64,000 nt of DNA from Zhengitettix transpicula (GCA_037074705.1 CM073592.1:57277129-57341128), one strand, 5' to 3'; shown: positions 1-14,160, counted from the first letter of the stretch. Numbers and translations: made by a program. The notes: generated by a model not told the origin, from the sequence alone.

Positions 1-239
1 AACTTCAATGCATGTTAGCTAATAAGAAAGTGAAGTTCAGATTTTGCAGAACAATAAGTAAAATATATAAAGAAAAACAAATATGGAGAATGGAATGGAA
101 ATTCGTTTAGTAATTAATTGACAACATCAAAGTTCTATTTAATGGTGAAATTATGAAAACAATTACTGTAAACCACCACATTTACATTGATTTGCAATTT
201 ATGATTCTTAATTCAGAGGTAATATTTGTCAGAGGTTCA

Positions 240-660
240 TTCTATGATTTTAAGATATTCTAAGGCCCTTTCGTTTCGTCACCTCTAGAAATTCACATCC
301 CTTAGCTTAGTAGACTCTAACTGTGCTTCAAGACATGGAGAAATGAAGACTGGAAGGGGGCAGTCCTGTCTACCTGGTCGATCATCGCTGAGAAAGAGGG
401 GATAAAATGTTCTCTACTCGTTCTGAGCATTATATTACATGGGTCGCCCTGAACACGGTCGCTTTAAGCACGGCGCCGCAAATAACAATTGGGTTACATC
501 AAATTGTTGGCTTCGATACTAGCGGACTCAGGTCAGCTCTCACGTATCCTCCGACGTGAAGAGTTCACTTCTCAGAAGCCTCTCACGCGAGTCGAGAAAC
601 TGACATCATACCTTCTAAAGAAAATCACCGTGTAACACGACGTAGGCATTGTTAATAACT
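240..660. other. GC-richer unique block
   Basis: This stretch is visibly richer in G+C and CpG than its flanks and does not resemble the repeats elsewhere in the window. No frame stays open convincingly. It could be a regulatory element or an old unrecognised repeat; the sequence alone does not decide. Confidence 0.25.
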
Positions 661-2814
661 CCCACTCAATCCACATAGAATTATATCCAAAGTGAAAATG
701 ATAAATATAACTTCTTTTTTTTGCGATTCAAGAACGCGTATAAATCGTAAAAGAACATGACCTTTGAACAGAAGTGGAAAATAAATCACGGTAAAATATT
801 TATAACCTATTCTCAAGGGCCATCCAAATTCACGCGGTATTACTACTATTATCTATTCAAACATCTTTGATAAACACAGTTAAATATTAGAGTTTATTTA
901 AATTTAATATTTATTATGTATCTAATAATTAAATTTATTTTACTTGCAGTATATTACTGCTATACTGGTTTCGTCACACGTGATTAAGAATAGATTTTTA
1001 ATGAAATCTCGTTCAATAAATTCGTATGAGGAGACTAATAATGCAGAATGAAAGACCTCAACTTTGTTGAACTCAGTTAAGTTAAATATAGTTACCTCCC
1101 TAAATTAGAATGCTTCATTTCTACTATCTTTTATATAAGTCCGATGCTGTAAAATTTCAAACGCTGTGCCAAATCCATTAGTAACCCTGGGATTCTTCCC
1201 CGGGAACGTTTCCCTTCTCCCCCGTTCTTAATAAATTTATAGGAGTTTTTTGTCATTATGAAATTGAAATTCGTTATCAATTCCATTACCATTAAGAAAA
1301 TGACCCAAGAAGAATATATATTTTACATGGGTTTGAAAATTTTGTAAGCGCGAGACTAATGATGATAACTAGTTTGAAGTTAAAAAAAGAAATTTAGGTT
1401 GCGCCAGATTAAAAAACTCAAATAATTCAATATATTCTTAATAAAGATTGTTACGCATTGAACGAGGTTTGTTACATATTTTTAATTATATATACATAAG
1501 GTGTTATTAAGAAAAAAAGATATATTTTATTATATCAAAATTGTTGTCGCTGTCCGCAACTTCATGGGAAAATTTAACAAAACCGAATAATATGATGCCA
1601 AAGTATAGAAACTAATAAGTGAAAAATTCCAAAACTTCAGAAGAAACTCTAGACATTAATATTGAAGTTTAGTAAATCGGAAATAGGAAAATAAACACTA
1701 ATAAATACAAAAAACTTAATATAATAATTAAATTAATGTTAAGCGTCTTAAAAAAAGAAAATTTTGAAAAAAATGTGATGTTTTTCTTTGGTAGCCGTTG
1801 TTACAAGGTGTTCTTCCAAAGGAGTTTATACTGTACATATGCATGTTTGCAGCAGTAAAACGATATATGTTTTGCACATTGCGTTTTGTTTATTCAGCTT
1901 TACGTTCACGTGATGCTCTCACTAGAGCATATTTACCTTGCTTTCGAACAGGTATGGCAAACAAAATATGTTTATAACTAGAGATTCATAGTATCTAACT
2001 ATCGTTCCACGGAATGTACGATCAGAAATGATTGAACTTTTTACAATTACGTAAAAAAGCGAAATGGAATCAATAGATGAGAAACGCAAACGTCAAAAAA
2101 TCAAACGATAAAATACTGAAATGTAATAAGTTGAGAAGAAAATTAGAAAAAAACTTCTGAATTTCGATTTTTGCGCTGCCAAACTGCTTCAAAAGGAAAT
2201 TTATAGGAAATTACAAGCAAATTAATTTCCTGTCACTGATTGAAAAGTATTTAATAAAACAGAAAAGAATCCAGAAGCATCTTGGAATCTCATTTTCGCA
2301 TATAACGAGACAATCAACTAGGATTGCTTGCAGAACTTAGTACTGGAAATGGACAAAAGCGGGAAGACATGTTTACGTTTATTCCTGAATACAAAACACA
2401 GTAAAGCAGTATTTGAGAATTGACAATTAGTTTTTTTATTTTTGGGTTAATGAAATTCACCATTTTATAAATTTATTATTGTAATAAATAAAATATTGCA
2501 ATTTATAAAATTGTAATTAATTTAATTTAAAACCATATTTACTAAATATGAAAATATTAGAAACACAGAATGAGACTGACAGAAATATTCTGATAAATAT
2601 ATCCACGATTTCGTCTGTTTTTCGTTTTTCAAACTAAACGAACGTTAATTTTTTAACAATATTTCAGGGTTAGATATCAAGCTCTCTCTTAGGAACTTTT
2701 GACGACCTTCAGACACGTGTGGGTGTTCCTGGATGTTCTTTTTCCAGGAGTGACTAAATGTTTTATTCTTCAAAAAAAGTTGTGACCACTCAGTCCACTA
2801 ATGCACACTTGACA

Positions 2815-3090
2815 GTGTCATGAATAATGTCTGTGAGTTTCTCTGCTCAGGCAACATGGCTGTCGGGCTCAGGGCAGCGATGATAAATTAATGAAGAGTA
2901 CGCAACTCCCGCATCTCGGCCTTTAATATCTCGTTAAGGTGAAGCCGGCAAAATGGAAGAAGTGGAGGCAGGGGAAAAGCTCTAGTAAGTTGTACGAGAC
3001 GTGAGACGAACTTGAAAGGCGGTGTTTCCGGACCTCCGGACCACAGACAAATCGCAGCTCTCAAGATACAAATTGGGATACTATAACCCT
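2815..3090. other. GC-richer unique block
   Basis: A G+C-rich segment between AT-rich flanks, containing several purine-rich runs. No coding signal is seen. It directly abuts a short match to the 3' part of the SINE-like family at 3096-3112, so part of it may be an old repeat. Confidence 0.25.
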
Positions 3091-3125
3091 TTATACCCTT
3101 CCTATGCTATTATAGGGACGTGATC
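3091..3125 (+). repeat. possible fragment of the SINE-like family
   Basis: A 17-base match (CCCTTCCTATGCTATTA) to the 3' part of the family lies in a 33-base stretch of looser similarity. The flanks do not extend the match, so this is a remnant at best and could be chance. Confidence 0.35.
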
Positions 3126-3829
3126 ACAATGTTGAATGCTCTCCACTAGCCTTTTACTTGAGAAATATTACTTTAGAATTTAAAACGCACATAAAAATAT
3201 CACTTCATGTTAGCGTACAACGGTCACAAAATATATTTGTTTGATTATAGCCTCATTCGTCTAAAAGCAACTCAACTGCATAGTAGATTGCATATTTTAT
3301 CCTTATGATCCTTAATTGTTTATGAAATTATAAAATTAGAGATCAACGTAAGTTAATTTTATTGAACTTGTAAGGCTCAACTCACATTCAAATTCCACTC
3401 TGAAAATTTGGTATTAATTTAATGCAGAATCGAACTATTATATTATTAAACTGACTTGAATTTAAGGTCACGGGTCTGACCCTTAAATATATCTCTTCAC
3501 TGAAAATGAAGTGAGTGAAACAAATATATAAAATAGAAATCAAGAAGAGGCACCCAAGGTCTGTTGTCAGAAAATATGACTGAATTCACATTTATTAAAT
3601 TATATGCTAGTTGACACACAGGACATAATATTTGACCAAAGCTCATATTCAATTTTCGAGAACTCGGCAATTCCGTAAACTTATTTCCATGCATTATAAA
3701 ATTTAAAATTGTTTAATGAATGAACGATTTTCTTAGGATGTCTCGTTACTGAAGTAGTTTGTGTAAATGCATAACTTTTTATCACATTGAAGTGTCAGTT
3801 GAAACATTTTTGAAGAGTATTGGTCAGAG

Positions 3830-4130
3830 AGTGAACATTTATGTGTCGGTTGCTTTTCGCTGAGTACAGGCGCAAGGGACTGATTCTATGGAGTCACCGA
3901 ACGGTTCCCACAGCTCTCTATATTTACAAGCTCATTTATTCGGGTAATTTGTGTTTGCACCGGGTCTATTTACTCCCAGTAGAATTGTGTACGCTTGTGG
4001 TAGGCCGGTTTCATTAGCCTTGCTCGCAGGAACAATCCCTGCAATATTCATATTTTCCTAAATGGATACGCCATGTTACAATTACAGGTGAAAGCTACTA
4101 AAAGGTGATGTTAAAACCGGCCATTAATTG
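3830..4130. other. GC-richer unique block
   Basis: Unique, GC-richer noncoding segment without an open frame or a match to other parts of the window. Candidate conserved or regulatory DNA by composition only. Confidence 0.22.
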
Positions 4131-5639
4131 TTTTTTAATAAATCAACAGCTGAATTTTTAAAAATTTAATCATAATCATGTAAACATCGCATCCGATTAC
4201 TATGATTATCCACTGAAGATGTGAATACAACGGAGTCAAATTAACTTCTTTCTTGTTCAAAAAAAATTTATTACTCAATAAAAAAACAAAATTTCAGTTT
4301 TTAAAAATATTGGAAATCGTGAAGTCTATTATTATTTGTTTCTGATTCTTAAAATATGTTATTACATAAGTAAAATAAAAGGGAATTTTTATATAATATG
4401 ATCTAGAGTAATATAATTCTTTTTTAAAATACATATTAAAAATAATATTAAATTTCAGAAGTATGTAATAAGTTTGACTGTTATTTTTTAATATTCCAAT
4501 TATTAAGTTATATAACAATGCATGCTATAACCATGCAGTCGTTACTGATAGAAGCAAGGAAATTATCTATAATCTATAGGAGAGGCGGGGCGTTGCATCT
4601 GTGTCCTAGAAAGGTATCCGTGATACCTGTTGCCTTTAACGAGTAAAAATATGACAATACCATCATTCTGTGATGTTTTAATGGACCTGCCTGATACATG
4701 ATTGAGGAAAATACGAAAAAACGTCAGATTATACTTACCAGGTAGATAAATTGTCTCAATATTAAAACTTTTAAGTCGCATCTCATTGATGAAACAGGAT
4801 GGTCCGAGGACATTAGAGAAATTAAGGAGATATGGAAGAAAGGCAATGAATTGCAATTAAAATAATCTCATAATTGGGAGACTGAGCAGTAACTTAAAGC
4901 AATGAAATGTTTCCTTTAGAAATTAATTTGTAATAAATGTTATATGACTGCACGACGTATAAAAGTTCAGCTGTTTCCATTGAGCATTAAAATAATTAAG
5001 AACACACAACATTTTATATAATTTTAAATTGTCATCAATTACTGCAATACGTTACGATGAAATATTAACATTTTAATTGTAGAATAATGAATTATCATAT
5101 ATCAAAAGAATAATTGTAAAACAGGAAAAAAGAAATCAACTAAGGGAGATCACATTAAATAAAATTTATAAGAGATAAATTGAGTATCATATAGAAAAAT
5201 AAAGAAATAAAATAATTAAACAGTTTTTCTTGACCGAATAGAAACGGATATGGTGTGATGAAAGTTTTATCAAGGTTCAACTACAAAACAATGTTAAAAA
5301 CTTTATTTAGAGTTGTAAATGTTAACACTTAATTAAACTATTGTTAGATTTAATATACGATACTTCAAAAATAAGTTAAGCATTGCACTTGGTTTCACTC
5401 TCATAAATTTTTTGCATTATGATAATCAAAAGAATACTTGGAGTTATAAATGTGTCCTGAGATGATAGATTGGTGAGCTCGATATTGGATCTATGTTCTT
5501 TGATGCTGATTTTTAATGACCTTTCAGTTTATAGCAAGGATTTTAACATGAGCTAGAGATTTTTTAAACAACACAATGTTTATTATAAATGTGCCAAGTA
5601 GGTTTACAAAATGATATATTGAAAATAAATAATAACAAC

Positions 5640-6385
5640 AATCCCCACGCATGGAGAAACCCAATTGAAATACCCCTCCTTCCATGAAGGTTCAAAACGC
5701 TCAAGAAAAGAGTAAAACTCACACTATCTCAATATGAAGCAAGCCCAACCAGCGATATCAATAAAATATGGAATCAAATAAGTAACCAAGCAAAACAGCA
5801 GTGGAACAGGGAATGGAAAAAAATGAAGGCAAGCGACATCCACAAAAATATCAATGGCTTTTCCAGCTTAAAGACAAATTCAAAACTAAACCGCAAACAG
5901 AAAGTGATACTATCAAGAATAGGAACCGCTTACACTAAATTAACACACAGCCACCTCCCAAAAAACAGGCCACCACCAATATGTGAAACATGTGATACTC
6001 AACAGCCGACCATATCATTTTTTTACTGTTATAAGTACAAAAGCCATAAAAAGGATCTAATAGGACAAAGGGATATAAAGAAATATCAGAATCTCCAAGG
6101 TACCAGGAAAAAGTAGTAAAATTCATTGCAGCTGCAAACCTACATAGGGAAATATAAAATAAAGAAAAGGAAGAAATGTAAATATATAAAATAACGCAAA
6201 TGGAAAACAATGTTAGTATCAAAAACTGTATACGTAAATATTGTAAATTCATCGAAACCTGGTAATTGTTTCTGTAAATGTATATACCTTAATGTACCGA
6301 ATTGAATTGTAAATGTATGATCGCTAAAGACCTTGAAGTGGCGGCGACTCTAAACTCTAAATAAAAATATAATCCTTTACTTTTA
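5640..6385 (+). pseudogene. 3' end of a decayed LINE ORF2 (I/R-like clade)
   Basis: The frame 5823-6116 (97 codons), with further open sequence upstream, reads like the extreme C-terminus of an insect non-LTR retrotransposon ORF2, downstream of the RNase H domain. It shows the pattern LNRKQKVILSRIG, then TKLTHSHL, then a CxxC pair in PPPICETC. Intact relatives continue with H-(I/L)-L-x-(E/D)-C-P-x-Y; here that part is degraded (FFYCYKY), so the final zinc-binding motif is damaged. Stops interrupt the frame upstream. The 3' untranslated part runs to about 6385 and contains ATCGCTAAAGACC, also found in shortened form near 25,393. Reverse transcriptase and endonuclease are absent, which fits 5' truncation. 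The family assignment rests on recalled family patterns, not on a search. Confidence 0.7.
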
Positions 6386-6778
6386 ACCAAAATTATTAAA
6401 TGTCAATTAATTTTCTGTGAATTATACAGCAACTTATTAAAAATCTGTTACTAATTTTAATTAAACTTCACAATGAAGAATCATCAATGATTGGCGAAGC
6501 GTAATGTCGTTTGTTTTAAATATTCACAACACTCTCTTTTTTGGCTATTTTATTATTTAGTCATAAAAATAATGTACTTTTGTAATAAGCATATAATACA
6601 AATAACGAATTACTGCAGTAAAATCAAAATTATTTTTTAAGTAGAAAAATACTTCTGACACTAACTTTATGATAGTAAAACAAAACAAAACAAAATACAG
6701 TCAAAACGACAATAATAGCTAGTCTACGTTTGCTGCTCTTGCAAGAATTGTCACAAAAATCTATAAACGAAATTCAAA

Positions 6779-6780
<2 letters not shown>

Positions 6781-6815
<35 letters not shown>
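6781..6815. repeat. (AT)n microsatellite
   Basis: About 17 uninterrupted AT units. The short open frame overlapping it on the minus strand encodes an Ile-Tyr repeat from the microsatellite and is not a gene. Confidence 0.97.
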
Positions 6816-6819
<4 letters not shown>

Positions 6820-6939
6820 ATTTAAACACACATTTGCATTCCTGCATCGACGACACCATACTAATTGGAACTTAAAAATGGACAGGAAGTTTTTGTGGGA
6901 TACAGCTTCCTCGAAAAATATCTTGTCGAAATACATTAA

Positions 6940-7260
6940 CTGAGATGAACTGCGAGGCTCAATTATCTCTGTATTAGAGTTTACTGGTCTCGCATCCCAG
7001 CCTCCTACAAAGCTTTGTGAAGGAGGTAGTCAGATTGGGCCACACGCTCATCCTACAGACCACGTAATAGGATTGCAAGAAGTGGGATGAGGGGCCGAAA
7101 GAGTGGAAAACTGTCGTCGGCCCCTGAGGACCTAACAGGCAGCTGCAAGGGTTGCCCATTAACGACATCAAAAGCAAAAATTCGGTCTCTTGGTTGCAAT
7201 CAAGCTAGAATGTCAATCCACAGATGAAACGTTCGGAAGAACAAGTTAATTACGGTAGGC
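6940..7260. other. GC-richer unique block with a short palindrome
   Basis: A G+C-rich segment flanked by AT-rich DNA. It contains the perfect 12-base palindrome ACAAAGCTTTGT at 7006-7017, inside an imperfect 26-base inverted repeat (7001-7026, CCTCC at one end and GGAGG at the other). The minus-strand frame 6974-7177 has no recognisable domain. Confidence 0.3.
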
Positions 7261-9399
7261 ATGTCCTATCCAAGTTTTGAGAAGGATTGCTGTATGATGG
7301 ACGGGAAGTTTTATTTAGAATTTTTAATCAAAGCTGATATCACTATTACGGCTTAAGGACACAACTCTATAAAAACATGTAACATAATATATAATTGAAT
7401 AACATATGTAACAAAATACAGAATTATAATATAAATAAAGTAAAGAAACCCTCTTAAGTACAATTAATAAGCTTTTCTGGTCGAAAAATAGAATTGCTAA
7501 ATAATACATAATTAAAGAGAATCTTCATCTTTCCCGATTACATAATTGTGATAGATGAGTATATTATCATTTATGGTTTCGAGAATCCAAAAAATGCAAT
7601 CGAAAATTATCTAAATAAATCACGTGCACTCATATAAGATAAACACGGAATATACAAATTTACTCTTAAATATTTTTCAGTTTATTAAAAAATTTTCTTA
7701 TTGATTTGTAGAATTACATACCCATATAAAGAACGTTTATGTGACTATCTGCCCGTTTGAATGTATTAAACTCAAAGACAGTTGAACAGCTTTAAATTAA
7801 TTTTATTATTACTATTTTTACTTTCTCGATATACAACTTACATAAAACTGGTGTACTTGTTGTAAAATATGTTCTTGGGTTTCTAAACGGGTACAACAGT
7901 GGATAAAATCCGAGAACATTTTTTACAACATAGGCTATTTATTTATTCGAATTTACAGCTAACTATGGGGTTTTAGAGGAAAGGAATAACACATCTGAAT
8001 TATTGCCCGAAGATAACCACAACACAATTGATTTTATAACATATGTCTTATGAATATAATTTTTTATTTCGAGTATTTCTGTGTCATTAAATAAAACGTC
8101 ATGCAAATAACGGATACTCAAAGCTACTCATCATTGGACAGTAAAAATTCCTTTTAAGGAAAATTACTGACTCTATGGAATCGTATTATTTTCTTAAACG
8201 TGGAGACTGAGAAACGGGGAACTAAAACGTTACTGTAAAAAAAGATATAATGTCACTCTTGGCTCTTCTGTTTTCTTGGCGCCTCAAGAAAAGAACAAGG
8301 TTTCCAGAACCGTCATGTGGTATTTATATCATCCCTTCTTTCGCCTCTATTTGGCTATTTATCTTATTAAGAATTACGAAAACAAGAAAAACTGAATTTT
8401 AAAGAGGAAGCACATCGAATTTATAACAAACTGTTTTCACACAACACGTTCATTTTTAAAAGTTTTTTTAATGTAGAAAAAAAATGTGATTAAAAGTTTG
8501 TTTCCTGAAGCGTCTGAACACGTTCGTGTTTTGTCAACGACTGGTTTCACATAATTTAAGTGAGGAGGAGGAAGATTTCCATTTAAACCTGTGAATGACT
8601 ATTAATTTTTTTTAAGAGCCAGATCAGAGCAAAGGAAAGTGTAAGAATATGATGACGAAGACGAGAGGATGATCATACGAAATATCCTCCTGATGCTGTG
8701 ATCAGCGTTCTGCGGCATAGAAATTTTTCTGTTTCTTACCAGTAATTGACAATAAACTGGTTACAAAGTCATGCAGGATGTGCAAAGAAAGCTGTTATTG
8801 AAAAGTGTAAACAATAGCTGGTACATTTTTTTCCAGACATGAATTATTGCATTTTATATTTATTCGCTGTCAACCTGTTTTAGTCTTTTAATAAATATTT
8901 TTTTTATGTTATAATAGTCAAAAATCAACGTAACAGTCACAATGTTAAAATGTATTGGGTTTCGGCACCTTTTGTAACATTCATATCTGTAAAAACGAGA
9001 AAAACAAAAATTAAAAACGTATAAAAATTTGAGTGAATGTCGTGACAGACATAAGTAACACCACACCTACTTGAAATTCTGGACACTACCTGAGCCGTCA
9101 TCCTGTCTTGCTTATTGGCAAGAGCCATGCGTTTGATATACAAGCCTCACTACGATGTCAGTATCAACACTATCGATCTGTAAAGACGAGTAGATGTGTG
9201 ACATTTCGTTATATTATTTTAAAAATGTTCAAATATAATATATCAATATCGCCTAATTAATTACGTGTGTTAATAGTTGTTAATAATAAATATGTCTTTT
9301 AGGATTTTACTCGTTTTGTGATTGATTTGGTTAACATTGATGTTTTATGAGTATATATTGTGTTTGAAGAAAATAGAAAATTCAGGAAGTGTATGTGTT

Positions 9400-9600
9400 G
9401 CGACTGGTTAGCAGACCTACTACCTGAAATTAATTACACGCGACACGTCCGCAATGACACGCAGCCATTTGTTACGACCCTACACTAGAATGGCGGGGCA
9501 TGTTCCGGCCACAGTAATGTTTACACACAACGCGAAATGCGCCGCGCATCGCTTTCGCCGCTCTGATGTAGAATAGTTGTTATTGGAATGGAAATAGTCA
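9400..9600. other. GC/CpG-richer unique block
   Basis: CpG-rich compared with its flanks, with several CGCG and GCGC words and no convincing reading frame. Candidate regulatory DNA by composition only. Confidence 0.25.
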
Positions 9601-10529
9601 AGAGTTATAAATTACCAACAGTTTCGAAACGGATTTCAATGTATGCCAAAAAACACTCAGTTACTGAAATTGGTAAGTGAATTATGGTTCTCCGCAATTT
9701 ACTTATACCCATTCGCTTAACTATGACGTATATAAAGTAAAATCGAACGAGGGGAGAGCGAAAGATAAAGCTGCCTGACTGGCGATCGTGATGAACTAGA
9801 TGTATTAGTTTGAGTTTTGTATACGTGAAGCTTATACGTAATGATAATTGTTTCTACAAAATTATTCCTAAAATACTTAGCTCTGAATATTTTGTTAACA
9901 GCACCGCACAAATAAGCTTCCGAATTAGAGTAATTTTTGCGTCTACCAATATCCTCTGGTATTTATGACTGCTAGTTAGGTCCTTGATTATAATTCTTCA
10001 AACGTAAAACTTAGTGTCGTTAATTAACGCCCCTGCCTTCTTTGTTCCTGCTTTCAAATTAAAATTCCGTATCAAAATTATTGTTTGTTCCAATTTGGTC
10101 CTTCAGTGAAGTGAAAGTTCTTCTGTTAAAGCATAGTATGCAGTATAATATATATTTAATTTATTCATGAATTGTTAATTTAAAGATTTATTTTCACGAG
10201 TTATTGAAATCTTTTGTTAATCCGAGAAAATTTCAGATGTAAGTGAAGTGATGTTTTTCTGGCTGATCGCTTGTTCTCCAGTATACGATGAATTTAATTT
10301 CTATAAGATTATTTGTATTTTGCACTTTCAATATTCTATTGTGTAAAGTTTCTAATAATTTACAAGAGGTGCTTCAACGTCTACTTTTTTCGGTATTTTT
10401 CCCTATAGATTTGATACATTTCTACAATACTTTGTATGCAAATACTTTATTAATAAAATTGATATTGTGCAGAAAATGTATACTTATAAAGAATACTGGA
10501 CTTATTTAAAAATATGAGATTGAATGCCG

Positions 10530-10745
10530 ATGAGTGATAAATCAAGGTTGCCAGGACAATGTGACATTAGTTTCATAAATGATCACCAAATTAAAGGCGT
10601 TTCCCTCTCTTGGATATCAGTTAAGCTGTCGGGTACAATACTCAGCAGAAAAATTGAGGGTTCATTTATAATTTCATCTCGCTTGACACCTGATGGGTGA
10701 GGACGCATTTGGTTAGATGCCAAAGGGGACAGACTCATCTTTTAA
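10530..10745. other. GC-richer unique block
   Basis: Balanced-composition segment without an open frame, between AT-rich flanks. No match to other parts of the window. Confidence 0.2.
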
Positions 10746-11138
10746 ACCGGTTCAGTTATTTTTAGTTGAATATTGAGTAAACTACCAAACATTCTCAGTA
10801 AATAGAATTTTAACTTACTCCTTACCAAGTCCTTCAACCTAAAATTATTTGAAAAAATATTCCGTATCTCCACCTAAACAATATTTCGGTTCATTGTTCA
10901 AAATTTGTTTTGTAAACAAGATTTCAATTTTATTTTCTTTACCCCATAAATTGGCCTAGTAATAAATATGTATGTCATTAGTTAATCATTCGAAATTACT
11001 TGAATTATTTGACTCTTAATTTTTTATTTTGTGTCAAACTGTTTGTCGATTTTAGAAAAATTGACTAATTTCCGAGACTCCAGCTGCTTAGTTTCGTAAT
11101 CAGTTGTCCATCTTCTGACTTTTTCGAAATTTGACCTG

Positions 11139-11142
<4 letters not shown>

Positions 11143-11183
<41 letters not shown>
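11143..11183. repeat. (TA)n microsatellite between inverted flanks
   Basis: An uninterrupted TA run flanked by CTGTAAT on the left and ATTACAG on the right, so the whole tract 11,136-11,188 is a near-perfect palindrome able to form a cruciform. Confidence 0.95.
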
Positions 11184-11185
<2 letters not shown>

Positions 11186-12179
11186 CAGCTTTATTCTGTT
11201 TATTTAATGTGATATCGTGAGTGCATTGGCAAACTTCGTATTTTTCATAATTGTCTATTGAAATTCATGTATTACGTGCCCTTGACAACACGTCCACTTC
11301 CCAAGTTGTCGATGTTGCCCTGTTCACTTCGGTTGTAGCCATTAATTAGACATAATATTATATACTACTGTAGTAAGTATTATTCGTATGTTTGGTATAC
11401 AGAAGATAACAATGAAATTAATGGATCGAAAATAAATTCAGTCTCAGATTTTTAATACTGAAGTGTAATATTCATTAGGCGCAGAAATTACCCTAAATTT
11501 AGGAATATTTCTTAAGAATAATGTGTAGTGGAAGGATGAGGTAATCGAGGCGTGATAATAAATCAGTACTCTCAAATTAGTAATCAGTAAAATATTGTAG
11601 CATACTCAAGATTCGACGTCGTTAGCTCGTGTCATGCGGGTTGTATTTCGGAAGGAACATTTATTTTTTGTGACATTATATCGAATGAGGATAAGTAGAC
11701 TGTAAAATTGTAATTAATAGAGAGAATTAGAGTGGAGCATAAATACTTTATAGATGTAGATTACACATAAATAAGTTCCTTGAATCAGTAGTACAATCTC
11801 GAAATGCTCAAGAAAACAACTGTATTAATGGTTTTTAGTCTCCACTTTTGACGCGGAAAGTTGATATACTTTTTTTCATACATAAATTAAACTTATGAAC
11901 AGCCGCCAACCGTTATCGCTCAATGTAGATCTATTGACTTATTACTGTATCCTGAATTGCAATTATGGTTTAAACTTTCATTAGATTATGTAACGCTTTT
12001 TGCATGATATTAAATATATATAGTTTTGTTTTAACGTTTTATATGGATCGTTCACCTAAGCTCAACAGTGAAAATGCTCTAGTATTTGCAGTATGGAAAA
12101 TTCGTGTCGAGCTAATCCAATTTTATCGTTCGATTGGCAGTTATTCAATTTCACTCGCCAATAGAAAGTTTCCCACGAG

Positions 12180-12450
12180 AAATCAAAACATTTGAGAGAA
12201 AGGTGAAGTCATTCGCAGCGACAGTAGGATTTGTGGCGAGTTCGTGAGGACCGAAGCAATCACTCACCCCTACCGACCACTGGGTTCGCCAACCCTGGGG
12301 ACGCATCAGTCAATAGTCGTGATGCCACCTGATGCAGAAGCAACCCTCATGTGCCCTCTGTTTCCCGTACGAAAGAATTTAGAAATATTCTGCAACCATT
12401 GGTCTGACCTGAAAGATACGGACGAAGATTGAAACAAATCGAGGTCTGAA
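12180..12450. other. GC-richer block with a short open frame
   Basis: The plus frame 12,244-12,432 (62 codons, non-ATG first codon GTG in genomic context) is open, but its product matches no family I recognise and no clear splice sites bound it. Treated as noncoding. Confidence 0.2.
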
Positions 12451-13629
12451 TATGGTCCTACTCTGACACATAAATCCGAATTTCGTTGTAAATATTTAAC
12501 TAAAGAGATGTACCAAAATGTTTAGTATTATTTTCCCAATTAATTTTATATTTTATGATTTTCATTACGGCTGTTATTTACATGACTTGTACATAATTAT
12601 AATAATACTCTAACATTCGCGGAAGATGGGAATTATTATTCTGTTAAGAAGTGACTACACTCAGTCAAACAGTAGTAAAGTAATGTTTTTAAAGTGAATA
12701 TAAAAAGAATGAATTAACTGTAAGATTTTTTACAGACTTCTATAAATTTATAGTATTCGTAAATTTCAAAAAGGCCGAAAGGATCGGTTTCCATTACGAT
12801 TAGATACTGATAAAGAATGATGTTAATGACAGCAACATAATTAGTTTAAGACGTTCTACGTTTCGCCTGGCAAACAGTAATTGAATTTTTAAGGACGATA
12901 TATATAAAAATATATTCTCATTACTGATAAAACTAATAAATAAATACACATCAGCCAACTTTAAGTCAGAAAAAAGAATTTATTAATTAAATTAACAACG
13001 CTTATTTTGCGACCTGATCAGGTTAAAAAATTAATTATATACAGGTTGTCCTGTACTGACTGTCGTGGCCAAAATTTTAAGGGTTTTGATAAAACAGAAC
13101 ACCCAAAAAAATTTCCTGAAAGTGGGTTAATTTTAGTCCCCTGCCACAGAAGGCTTAGTACCTTCCACACAATAGACTATGGTACACAAGTGCGCATAAA
13201 TGGTCCGTAATTAGCGGGAAACACAAAGGAATTTCCCCTTACATTCAAAGTCAAAACGATAGGCCAATTCACTTATTAATGACTTAGTTTAAGGAAAAGT
13301 TATTATTTTATTAATATTAAACTATTCATTCATTTGTTAAAATCAGTATTATTCTTCAAAGCTTGAAGTTCTTCAAGCACATATTATTTAACGCATAATA
13401 ATCTAAAATTTCACTTGACTTAAATGAGAATTGTGTAACGCACTGTATATTTTATTTCCTTAAATATACTACCGTTTTATGAGTTCAGTTTTGAATTTTA
13501 ATTGTATTTATAGGAACAAATTTTTAATAAAACGGTTGGATTGCCGCACACGTTTTTAGCAAAACAAAAGAAGTGAGACTGTAAAAATTCAATTCATGTT
13601 TAATAAATTCCCACCAACCATTGTCATAA

Positions 13630-13860
13630 TTTCTAAATTAGTAGGGATAGAGGGCGTGCACAGCCATTCAGTAGCGAGATTAAAGTTAATACAGACGCCG
13701 TACATTTAATTAACGTTCCAATCCTCCCTACAGCATAAACAAACACCTGTAAACAGACATCTATTGATTGGCTGCGGTGGTCTGTGCCGTTTAGTGATTG
13801 ACGGTGGACGCATTGACAAAGGGAAGAGTGCAATTCGAAAACACATTTCATTGCACTGTT
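13630..13860. promoter_or_regulatory. candidate regulatory block
   Basis: GC-richer unique segment. It holds TTGATTGGC and GTGATTGAC words about 30 bases apart, plus TTTAATTAACG. These resemble binding sites of TALE and other homeodomain proteins. Such short words are common by chance, so the regulatory role is inference only. The minus-strand frame 13,633-13,851 has no recognisable domain. Confidence 0.2.
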
Positions 13861-14160
13861 AAGGACTACAAGGTATTGATTGAAGATTATGTCTAAAAAT
13901 GTTCACCTTAAAGTAGACGATGAAAATTTATGTTGATCACATATTAAAATCACTAAATATTTGGCCGTTATTTACGCTTCTAATAAATTGAATGTATAAA
14001 ATATTTGATTTTTTAAAAAATATACGAAAAATTATAATGCGTTCCTGGTCAGTAAACATTCAAACTGAGGAAAACCAGCATTTATGATATACAAATCAGA
14101 TTTTTATTTACTTAAATGCAAACGATTAGCGAAATCATTCAGTTAAATATGGAGTGGGAA

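Larger units (their letters stand above)
1..5639. other. AT-rich unique DNA, no gene seen
   Basis: No frame here shows a recognisable protein family or a convincing exon. Short frames at 3497-3694, 4294-4518 and 4563-4856 (minus) look like chance openings in AT-rich DNA. Three GC-richer blocks stand out and are listed separately. The rest is poly(A)/poly(T)-rich sequence without visible repeats. Confidence 0.7.
6386..14160. other. unique AT-rich DNA, no gene seen
   Basis: No recognisable coding exon, RNA gene or dispersed repeat was found apart from two TA microsatellites and the GC-richer blocks listed separately. A stretch at 13,005-13,215 is open for 67 codons on the plus strand, but the peptide resembles no family I know. 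Confidence 0.65.

Noticed and set aside
4725..4760. ATACTTACCAGG on the plus strand, resembling the 5' end of U1 snRNA, or a minus-strand splice donor CTG|GTAAGTAT
   Set aside because: Only the first dozen bases resemble U1 and the rest does not fit. The donor has no supporting acceptor or coding exon.
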